DNA from: Siphonodentalium dalli
Lineage: Eukaryota > Mollusca > Scaphopoda > Gadilida > Siphonodentaliidae
Assembly: GCA_032622095.1 (NCBI GenBank)
Contig: CP136063.1
Coordinates: 281,285,426-281,349,425 of the forward strand
DNA: 64,000 nt
Direction of reading: 5' to 3'
Part shown: piece by piece, positions 12,601-24,600 of the stretch
Numbering within the stretch: the stretch's first letter is position 1
How the letters are laid out: the number at the start of each line of letters is the position of its first letter
The notes under the pieces: generated by a model
Database searches by the model: none
Told to the model about the DNA's origin: nothing
What the model saw: only the letters and a program-made list of their open reading frames with translations
Made by a program: the position numbers and the translations under genes

Positions 12601-15600
12601 AATGTAGGTCTAATAAGTTAGGCAAAATCAGTTGTATATAGACAACATACACAGTCATGTCTAGAGTCTGGCCCACAAACGATGATGCCATGCTGACCCA
12701 CAAAATTTATCTCATATTTCAAATTGATCATAGTTATTTAGAAGATGGGAACCACCCAGGAACTGTTTTTATTGTGGTTGTCCATTGCCTATTCCACACT
12801 TTTGTGCAACCAGGATGTGATGTAGAATTCTTCAAAACAGATTAGTCGCTTGACATGGTATTGTAAATTATCCGTGATGCTTCGAGCTGCATCATTATTA
12901 TTTTGTATTCCATCTTCAATTCATTTTATTCTGTCAGTTTGGAATTAGTTTTGCATGAATATTCTGTTTTATTTCTTCAGCAAAGGTAGGATAGACTCCG
13001 ACAGTCTGATGGAGCTGACTGAGCTTGTTCATAAGGGTGAGCGACGGGGAATATTTGTTGATAAAATGCCGGCACGCATTCAGCAGATGATTCAGGGCGA
13101 GAACCTACAATTTGTTAAGAACAGGGATGTTTATAATCAGGAATACTTCAAATTCGTCAAATCCCTTGTTGCCAGGAATGCTGTAAGTCTAGTTATGTTC
13201 TAACTCACCTGTAGTTCCACCGAACATAAATTATTTATGAAACAACTAGTATACATATCAAATCAGAAGACATTAGGAATGTAATGGGTTTAGGTGGGTG
13301 GGGGAAATCTAATGGGTTGAGGTGGGTGGGGGAAATGTAATGGGTTGAGGTGGGTGGGGAGAATGTAATGGGTTGAGGTGGGTGGGGGAATGTTATGGGT
13401 TGAGGTGGGTGGGGGGAATGTTATGGGTTGAGGTGGGTGGGGGGAATGTAATGGGTTGAGGTGGGTGGGGGGAATGTAATGGGTTGAGGTGGGTGAGTGG
13501 GAATGATAATTTGTGGAAATTCGTGCATAGAGTGAAGCTTGAGTGCAACTTTTTTTGTTATACAACTTTCCCAAATGATATGGTTGACTGGATTAGAAAG
13601 TGAGATTTCCATATAATTTGACCCTTTTTTACTTGGAAGTTTTGTTACCTGGAGACATATTGTCATTTGGGGGTGTCCTTACTCCCATTTGTAGTTGAAA
13701 TGTGGTTGAAAATAACTGACTTGACTTCACATCTGTTGGAAGAAAATCACATATTTTACAAGAATGGCATTCACTTTCATGACCGCTGTTCCCACAAATA
13801 TTTAGAACTCTAATATGTTCAACAGTTGAAGTTGAAATCACAACAAATGTCATTCACTTCATTTTAGAGCTTTTAAGTCACAGTGAATTATACTGCTAAA
13901 TCTGATCGCTCATTCTTTTTAGAGCTATGAAGCCACAGTTGATCACACAGATATGTGCCTCCAGTCACTCAAACTCGGCGTCAAGTTTCTCTTCAACACT
14001 TACTTTCGAACAAAAATGAGGACAGGGTAGGTAACTCTGTATATAATAATATTAATAAGTATAATGTACCCATTTGTATTGCAAATTAAGAAGTAAATTA
14101 TTCAAAAAGGCGAGGATGATCCTCCAGGGAGGTAATCTCAATCACTTGAATATCCTAAAAATGGTCTAGCGCTTTCGATACAAGTGTATCTTCGTCAGGA
14201 CCAGGATGGTGTAGATAGATGTGGATTTTGCCTGTCCTTTTATACTCTAGGTTGATTGAGCGTGAATTTGATTGGTCAAAGGGTAGATGTCGGGTGTTTA
14301 TGGACACAGAAGAGGTCTCAGAGTTGAGTGCGGGTATATTGTGGGTATGTGGTGCCTCGCGATTCCCGATAGTCTATGCGGGTAGTTTGTGCGGGTATAT
14401 TGTTGCTGCCCAGTCACTGTAGTTTAGTGCGGGTAGTTGTAGCTGGTATGTTGTATACAAAGCTACTAGTATAATAACGTGATGTGTCCATGAATTAAAG
14501 CACAAACGGCGTCGGTATATGATTTATAACCCAGGAAGCCGGATGTGTATTTGCATTTTGCGGGTATGTTGAGAAGAAACGATCCGAACTGGTGCGGGTA
14601 TGTCGCTTTATTCATCATAATGTGTACCAGCTGCGGGTATGTGTTGTGTAGTACCCGCATTTATCAAATTGTATTGATATTATGTTTATATCTTGCATCC
14701 CTAGGTGGCATACAAGGGGATTATTGACCGCATTATGTCTTGTGCAAAGTTAGCACAGAGTCGGTGGTTACCAATAATTTATTGTTTAAACCGGAAGGTA
14801 TTGTGTAGTGGTGGCCGATATAGGGCGTTACGCTGTCACAGAGTCGATGGTTTATGGTTGTGACAAATATGGGTGTATGAGATGTTTGACCAATCAAATG
14901 TGAATAATCGGGTGAATTGAGGACACACTTGTATCGAAAGCGCTAGACCATTTTTAGGATATTCAAGTGATTGAGATTACCTCCCTGGAGGATCATCCTC
15001 GCCTTTTTGAATTTATTACCTCATTACTCAATCACATTAAATATGGCCACGAGCATTTCTTTCACCAGTGTCACACCCGTTGACATCAACTTCCCCACGC
15101 CCAACGTGTCCCTCACTATAGTAATCCATGTTGACAACTTACAAAGGGGAACTAAATGCACACGCACAAATCTGGAACACTAAACCTCAGCACAGCACCT
15201 CAGCTCGCAAACAAAGAGAGAGATAGCGCGGATCCTCATTCTCCGCGCACCCTACCACCAGTAGGCACTAACAAGAAAGACTTTAATTAGTCGCCTCCAA
15301 TTTAAGAAGTAAATTAGTTTACACAAATTATTACTCTTGTCACATGAAACCATTGCCATTGCCCGGCAGCCGTCTTGGATTTTACTCTTTGCATCACCAA
15401 ACTTCATATGGATCCTCGGGATGACCATTTTTAGCTCAACTTTACTTTGTAAAGTTTGAGCTATTGCCATGGCTTGGTATCCGTCGTGCGTGTGTGTGTG
15501 CGTGATTCGTCAACAATTTCCTTTAGCACGGGCTACAGTTCGTACCTTTGGTCCGATTATTATGAAATTTGTCATGGATGTTGACATTGACATGTAGATG

Positions 15601-18600
15601 GGAACGAGTCATTTTGGGGTCATTTGGAAGAAAAACATGACCGCCAGCGGCCATCTTGGATTTCAAAATTCAATCCATTAGCACGGGCTACAGGCCGTAC
15701 TGTTTGTCTGATCACCATGAAAGTTGTCATGGATGTTAATATTGACATGTAGATGGGAATGAGTAATTTTGGGGTCATTCGGCCCAAAAACATGGCCGCC
15801 TGCAGCCATCTTGGATTTTACTCTTTGTATGACTAAATCCTTTAGCACGGGCTACAGGTTGTACCTTTAGTCTGATCATCATAAAATTTGTCATGGCTGT
15901 TGAAATTGGAATGTAAATGGGAACGAGTCATTTTGGGGTCATTTGGACAAAAAACATGGCCGCCAGCGGCCATCTTGGATTTCAAAATTTAATCCATTAG
16001 CACGGGCCACAGGTCGTACTGTTCGTCTGATCATCATGAAATTTGTCATGGATGTTAATATTGACATGTAGATGGGAACGAGTAATTTTGGGGTCATTTG
16101 GCCAAAAAACATGGCCGCCTGCAGCCATCTTGGACTTTACTCTTTGTATGACTAAATTCTTTAGCATGGGTTACAGGTCGTACCTTTAGACTGATCGTCA
16201 TAAAATTTGTCATGGTTGTTAACGATGACATGTAGATGGGAACGACTCATTTTGAGGTCATTCGGCCGAAAACATGGCCACCAGCAGCCATCTTGGATTT
16301 TACTTTTCTCTTCATGTCTATAAACTAGTATTAGACATTCAACTTTCCACATTCCTAATCGCTCTATTGACTGTAATACATTAAATTATTCCCTTTCCAA
16401 GTTGAGCTACAGTGTCATTGACACTTTCATTTCTGAATACTGTTAAAAAACATGGCTGCTAGCAGCCATCTTGGATTTTACTCTTTTTATGACTAAATCC
16501 TTTAGTACACGTTACAGGTCACATTTCTCATCCAATCGTCACCAAACTTAATATGGATCTTCGCATGATGGGATCCTCCCTTTTGTCCCGAAATTTGTTT
16601 AAAAAACAACATGGCCTTCAAATGTGAATCCATCAGTAGTGACAACCATCCTAGGCAGTATGCCACTTGGAGGGTATGCACTGGTCGACAGCCCCATGGA
16701 GGGTATGCACTGGTCGACAAGCCCAGCTCTTTCTTGTTGATTCCAAGTTGAGATTAATTGTCACTGACTATTCGTTTCTTTACAGATGTGAGTTGGATGA
16801 ATGGGTGGAGGTCATTGATACCCTTGTATCAAAATGTAAAGATGCCTGTATGTGGCTAGTTGAGTTCCTATCAAATGGGGAGGGATCAGAACATATCAAG
16901 TAAGTGTATCACTGATCATTTGTGTATGCAACCATCTCTTATTCAGTACAAACAAAAGCCTCCATCAGCCAGCAGCCGTCTTGGATTTTACTCTTTGCAT
17001 GACTAAATCCTTTGGCATGGGCTACAGGTCGTACTTCGGTTGGATCATTATGAAATTGGTCATGGCTGTTAACATTGACATGTAGATGGGAAGCGAGTCA
17101 TTTTGGGGTCATTCGGCTATAAAACATGTCCGCTGGTAGCTATCATGGATTTTACTCTTTTCATGACTAAATCCTTTGGCACACCCTGCAGTCCACTTCC
17201 CTCAGCCGATCATCACCAAACTTCATATTAATCTTTATATTGATAATTACTTGGACATTTCAACTTTCCGCATTCCTAATCACTCCATTGACTGTAGCAC
17301 ATGAAATTATTCCCTTTCCAAGTTGAGCTACAGTGTCATTGACACTTTCATTTCGTTTAACCCGTCCATGACTGGAGCTTTTTGAAATTTTACAAAAACC
17401 CTGTGCCAATGCATTCTCTTATATATGCGAGTCTCCCATATGGAGCCTCCCATATGGAGCCATATGGAGAAAATATTAGCCTAACGATATTTACCTTGAC
17501 CTTGTACGCCAGTGCATTCTCTTATATATGCGAGGCTGTCTATGGGAGTCTTGCATATATAAGTTAATGCACTGGCACAGGGTCTTTATTGCTGCACCAG
17601 TACAGCTCAAGTCATTGAGGGGTTAATTCATAGACTTTTCACCACCCTGGGTAGATAAAAATATATTTATACTCATGTTGTATTTGTAGACCTTTCCTGA
17701 TTGAATGTTCTGTCCGAGAAGTCAGGGTAACGTTTGCCAAAATTCTTGACCGATTATTCACTGCTTTCTTCTCCCATCGAGGAAGTCCGGTAAGTCAACT
17801 TTCATAATTATTGCAGCTCATCTTTGCAGATTATTTTTAAAGACATATGATGGACTTGTTCCGGTGCGTTAAACTGTTAAGTTAGTATTCAGGTACTATG
17901 CCAACAGGAGGAATGTAGCATTCTACTACATCGTCGAAAATCTCAATCAAATCGACCATACCACTCCATAGAAAACATCATGTGAACTATGCTCAATTGT
18001 AAATATTTACTTCCCGATTCGGGACGCAACTATCGGCGATAAATTAACGAAAATGATTTCGCTATCGAGAGTCACTGAATTTAATTAATATATAATAATG
18101 ACAGTGTGTGTTGTCAGTTTGAATTTAATATTTGTAAAAATAACTACTTTGTGCAATATTATCATCCATTTCTATTTGGTCACCCTACCGGAGTGTTTCA
18201 CATCACTTTAAATACAGTAATGCCCCAATTAATCGATTGCTTAACCACAGCTGAATTATGGGTAACTTTTCAGGATTTAGTCGGAAATATGGCTTGTTGC
18301 CATATTTCGGAAAGCTCTTGGGGAGAGCTTTCCGATGAATCGCATTCTCGTTCCTAGCATGCCCATACACTACCATACATGATACATCATAGATGCCACC
18401 GTATATTATTAGCTCAACTTACTTGTAAGTTTGAGCTATTGCCATGGTTTGGCGTCCGTCGTCCGTGTGTCCGTGTGTCCGTGTGTGCGTGTGTTCGTGT
18501 GTCCGTGTGTCCGTGTGTCCGTCAACAATTTCCTTTGGCGCGGGCTACAGGTTGTATCTTTGGTCTGATCTTCATGAAATTTGTCATGAATGTTGACATT

Positions 18601-21600
18601 GACATGTAGATGGGAACGAGTCATTTTTGGGTCATTCGGCCAAAAAACATGGCCGCTGGCAGCCATCTTGGATTTCAAGATTCAATCCATTGGCGCGGCC
18701 TACAGGTCGTACTGTTCATCTGATCATCATGAAATTTGTCATTGATGTTAATAATGACATGTAGATGGGAACGAGTGATTTTGGGGTCGTTCGGCCAAAA
18801 AACATGGCTGCCAGTAGCCATCTTGGATTTTACTCTTTGCATGACTAAATCCTTTGGCGCGGGCTACAGGTCGTTGTTTTGGTCGGAAGTTTATGAAATT
18901 TGTCATGGATGTTAACACTGTCATGTAGATGGGAACGAGTGATTTTGGGGTCGTTCGGCCAAAAAACATGGCTGCCAGCAGCCATCTTGGATTTTACTCT
19001 TTGCATGACTAAATCCTTTGGCGCGGGCTACAGGTTGTACCTTTGGTCTAATCTTTATGAAATTTGTCATGAATGTTGACATTGACATGTAGATGGGAAC
19101 GAATCAATGTGGGGTCATTCGGCCAAAAAACATGGCCGCTGGTGGCCATCTTAGATTTCAAAATTCAATCCATTGGCGCGGGCTACAGGTCGTACTGTTC
19201 GTCTGATCATCATGAAATTTGTCATGGATGTTAATATTGACATGTAGATGGGAACGAGTGATTTTGGGGTTGTTCGGCCAATAAACATGGCCACCAGCAG
19301 CCATCTTGGATTTTACTCTTTGCATGACTAAATCCTTTGGCGCGGGCTACAGGTCGTAGCTTCGATCGGAACATCATGAAATTGGTCATGGATGTTAACA
19401 ATGACATGTAGATGGGAACGAGTGATTTTGGGGTCGTTCGGCAGAAAAACATGGCCGCCAGCAGCCATCTTGGATTTTACTCTTTGCATGACTAAATCCT
19501 TTGGCCCGGGCTACAGGTCGTACGTTTGGTCTGATCTTTATGAAATTTGTCATGAATGTTGACATTGACATGTAGATGGGAACGAGTCATTTTGGGGTCA
19601 TTCTGCCAAAAAACATGGCCGCTGGCAGCCATCTTGGATTTCAAGATTCAATCCATTGGTGCGGGCTACAGGTCGTACTGTTCGTCTGATCATCATGAAA
19701 TTTGTCATGGATGTTAATATTGACATGTAGATGGGAACGAGTCATTTTGGTGTTGTTCGGCCAATAAACATGGCCACCAGCAGCCATCTTGGATTTTACT
19801 CTTTGCATGACTAAATCCTTTGGCGCGGGCTACAGGTCGTAGCTTCGATCGGAACATCATGAAATTTGTCATGGATGTTAACAATGACATGTAGATGGGA
19901 ACGAGTGATTTTGGGGTCGTTCGGCCGAAAAACATGGCCGCCAGCAGCCATCTTGGATTTTACTCTTTGCATGACTAAATCCTTTGGCCCGGGCTACAGG
20001 TCGTACCTTTGGTCTGATCTTTATGAAATTTGTCATGAATGTTGACATTGACATGTAGATGGGAACGAGTCATTTTGGGGTCATTCGGCCTAAAAACATG
20101 GCCGCTGGCAGCCATCTTGGATTTCAAGATTCAATCCATTGGCGCGGGCTACAGATCGTACTGTTCGCCTGATCATCATGAAATTTGTCATTGATGTTAA
20201 TAATGACATGTAGATGGCAACGAGTGATTTTGGTGTCGTTCGGCCAAAAAACATGGCCGCCAGCAGCCATCTTGGATTTTACTCTTTGCATGACTAAATC
20301 CTTTGGCGCGGGCTACATGTTGTACCTTTAGTCTAATCTTTATGAAATTTGTCATGAATGTTGACATTGACATGTAGATGGGAACGAATCATTGTGGGGT
20401 CATTCGGCCAAAAAACATGGCCGCTGGCGGCCATCTTAGATTTCAAAATTCAATCCATTGGCGCGGGCTACAGGTCGTACTGTTCGTCTGATCATCATGA
20501 AATTTGTCATGGATGTTAATATTGACATGTAGATGGGAACGAGTCATTTTGGGGTTGTTCGGCCAATAAACATGGCCACCAGCAGCCATCTTGGATTTTA
20601 CTCTTTGCATGACTAAATCCTTTGGCGCGGGCTACAGGTCGTAGCTTCGATCGGAACATCATGAAATTTGTCATGGATGTTAACAATGACATGTAGATGG
20701 GAACGAGTGATTTTGGGGTCGTTCGGCCGAAAAACATGGCCGCCAGCAGCCATCTTGGATTTTACTCTTTGCATGACTAAATCCTTTGGCCCGGGCTACA
20801 GGTCGTACCTTTGGTCTGATCTTTATGAAATTTGTCATGAATGTTGACATTGACATGTAGATGGGAACGAGTCATTTTGGGGTCATTCGGCCTAAAAACA
20901 TGGCCGCTGGCAGCCATCTTGGATTTCAAGATTCAATCCATTGGCGCGGGCTACAGATCGTACTGTTCGCCTGATCATCATGAAATTTGTCATTGATGTT
21001 AATAATGACATGTAGATGGCAACGAGTGATTTTGGTGTCGTTCGGCCAAAAAACATGGCCGCCAGCAGCCATCTTGGATTTTACTCTTTGCATGACTAAA
21101 TCCTTTGGCGCGGGCTACATGTTGTACCTTTGGTCTAATCTTTATGAAATTTGTCATGAATGTTGACATTGACATGTAGATGGGAACGAATCATTGTGGG
21201 GTCATTCGGCCAAAAAACATGGCCGCTGGCGGCCATCTTAGATTTCAAAATTCAATCCATTGGCGCGGGCTACAGGTTGTACTGTTCAGCTGATCATCAT
21301 GAAATTTGTCATGGATGTTAATATTGACATGTAGATGGGAACGAGTCATTTTGGGGTCGTTCGGCCAATAAACATGGCCGCCAGCAGCCATCTTGGATTT
21401 TACTCTTTGCATGACTAAATCCTTTGGCGCGGGCTACAGGTCGTAGCTTTGATCGGAACATCATGAAATTTGTCATGGATGTTAACAATGACATGTAGAT
21501 GGGAACGAGTGATTTTGGAGTTGTTCGGCCGAAAAACATGGCCGCCAGCAGCCATCTTGGATTTTACTCTTTGCATGACTAAATCCTTTGGCCCGGGCTA

Positions 21601-24600
21601 CAGCTCGTACCTTTGGTCTGATCTTTATGAAATTTGTCATGAATGTTGACATTGACATGTAGATGGGAACGAGTCATTTTGGGGTCATTCGGCCTAAAAA
21701 CATTGCCGCTGGCAGCCATCTTGGATTTCAAGATTCAATCCATTGGCGCGGGCTACAGATCGTACTGTTCGCCTGATCATCATGAAATTTGTCATTGATG
21801 TTAATAATGACATGTAGATGGGAACGAGTGATTTTGGTGTCGCTCGGCCAAAAAACATGGCCGCCAGCAGCCATCTTGTATTTTACTCTTTGCATGACTA
21901 AATCCTTTGGCGCGGGCTACAGGTCGTACCTTTGGTCTGATCTTTATGAAATTTGTCATGAATGTTGACATTGACATGTAGATGGGAACGAGTCATTTTG
22001 GGGTCATTAGGCCAAAAAACATGGCCGCTGGCAGCCATCTTGGATTTCAAGATTCAATCCATTGGCGCGGGCTACAGGTCGTACTGTTCGTCTGATCATC
22101 ATGAAATTTGTCATTGATGTTAATAATGACATGTAGATGGGAACGAGTGATTTTGGGGTCGTTCGGCCAAAAAACATGGCTGCCAGCAGCCATCTTGGAT
22201 TTTACTCTTTGCATGACTAAATCCTTTGGCGCGGGCTACAGGTCGTTGTGTTGGTCGGAAGTTTATGAAATTTGTCATGGATGTTAACACTGACATGTAG
22301 ATGGGAACGAGTGATTTTGGAGTCGTTCGGCCAAAAAAACATGGCCGCCATCTTGGATTTTACTCTTTGCATGACTAAATCCTTTGGCGCGGGCTATAGG
22401 TTGCCTTTGGTCTAATCTTTATAAAATTTGTCATGAACGTTGACATTGACATGTAGATGGGAACGAATCATTGTCGGGTCATTCGGCCAAAAAACATGGC
22501 TGCTGGCGGCCATCTTGGATTTCAAAATTCAATCCATTGGCGCGGGCTACAGGTCGTACTGTTCGTCTGATCATCATGAAATTTGTCATGAATGATAACA
22601 ATGACATGTAGATGGGATCGAGTCGTTATGGGGTCATTTGGTCAAAAAACATGGCCGCCAGCAGCCATCTTGGATTTTACTCTTTGCATGACTAAATTCT
22701 TTGGTGCGGGCTACAGGTCGTAGCTTTGGTCAAATGGTCATGAAATTTGTCATTAATTATAACAATGACATGTAGATGGGAACGAGTCGTTTTGGGGTCA
22801 TTCGGTCAAAAAACATTGCCACCAGCATTTTACTTTTTGCATGACTAAATCCTTTGGCGTGGGCTACAGGTCATACCTTTGGTCTGATATTTATTAAATT
22901 TGTCATGAATGTTGACATTGACATGTAGATGGGAACGAATCATTGTGGGGTCATTCGGCCAAAAAACATGGCTGCCAGCGGCCATCTTGGATTTTAAAAT
23001 TCAATCCATTGGCGCGGTCTACAGGTCGTACTGTTCGTCTGATCATCATGAAATTTGTATGTCGTAGCTTTGGTCAGATCTTCATAAAATTTGTCATGGA
23101 TGTTAACAATTATACGTAGATGGGAACGAGTTCTTTTGGGGTCAATTGGCCAAAAAAAATGGCCACCAGCAGCCATCTTGTATTTTACTCTTTGCATCAC
23201 TAAATCCTTTGGCGCATGTTAGACATTTCAATTAGCACCTTTCCTATTCCTCCATTTACTGTCAACCATTAAATTATTCCCCTACCTAAGTTGAGCTACA
23301 GTGTCATTGACACTTTCATTATGATTACTCTAACGTGGCTCTGACCCTACACCGCTAGACATACATAGAACATTACATATATGTAATATTGTTAATCTGA
23401 ATTATCCCAGAACCTCACTCAACAAAGAGACTTCCCGGCGATCTTATATAGATCCTCATTGTGTTTACCGAACAAAAAATGGTGGTATCTCTCGCCTGAA
23501 CCCGTTGTAGCAACACAAAACTAACTGTTTTGTTCCTAATAAACCCATGGAACTGGAACTGGAACGGAAACTGTCATATGTTTAGAAAACCTGAACAGTT
23601 CAAAACATTCATATGGAGAGATAATACATTTTCGATCTTATAACTCGTCTGGATTGACTCACAACCACACCAATACTTGTTTTTGTTATGCCCTATAAGT
23701 ACTGGATTCTACAAAGTTTTATATATGATTATAGTCTGTACGTGTGCGTGGATATGGATACAGGCATCTATTCTATTATTTATACTGATACCTGTTTTAG
23801 GGGGTAGCAGGAAGACAGCCCGATAGGGCTAGGCTACCCCCGACAATATACTGCTTTACCTTATTATGTATTTCTGCCATTGTATAAATCATGTATATTG
23901 TAAATAAATTATCCTAGATGGCAACAAGCCATATTTCCAACTAAATTCTGAAAAGTTACCCATAATTCTGCTGTGGTTAAGCAGTCGATTAATTAGGGCA
24001 TTACTGTACTTTTATTGGAATATTAAATTGGCGATATTACCGATCAAGGTCCAATTTAATAGTCGAGTCTCTAAACTACATAGCTGTAACATTAATGTTT
24101 ACATAACATTTTTCCACATGCAAAATCTGGTTATTTGAGATTTATTAATAATGATAATAAGATTGGACTTTGTTTATATTTTTGGTGCAAATAGACGACA
24201 TCACAGGGCTCATTTCCACAAATGTCAACGTATTTCAAACATTTTTGGTATATGAGTTCACATGACCAGTATATAGAACGAGTTCGCAAATCAGGTCCGG
24301 CCGGATATTTTCAGCAGAGTTATTGGACTTTGTTTATTATTTTTGGTGCAAATGGACGACGTCACATGGCTAATTTCCACAAATGTCAACAGATTTTACA
24401 GATTTTTGGTATATGAGTTCACGTGACCAGTATCTAGAATGAGTTTGCAAACCAGATCCGGCCGGATATTTTCAGACTTTGTTTATTATTTTTGTCGAAT
24501 TTACCAAATAGCAAATAGACGACGTCACAGGGCTCATTTCTACAAATGTCAACGGATTTAAAAGATTTTTGGTACATTCGTTCCCATGACCAGTACCTAA

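Larger units (their letters stand above)
18213..24008. mobile_element. Family F (Tc1/mariner-like) ends enclosing the G2 array (F1)
   Basis: Left end TA-CAGTAATGCCCCAATTAAT with TTAACCACAGCTGAATTATG; right end in inverse (GTTACCCATAATTCTGCTGT ... GGGCATTACTG-TA). Compact copies of the same hairpin at 45253 and 57777 lack the 5.6 kb interior. Either the G2 array inserted into an F hairpin, or two F copies flank it. No transposase is visible. 17790-18212 upstream shows nothing recognisable. Confidence 0.65.

Noticed and set aside
13290-13666. Pro/Thr/His-rich minus-strand frames
   Set aside because: Translation of the G-rich 28-bp minisatellite; no independent support.
18748-21539. Five near-identical 73-residue minus-strand open frames at 483- and 802-bp spacing
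   Set aside because: They follow the period of the family G array exactly, lack any recognisable domain, and arise because the repeat happens to be open in that frame.
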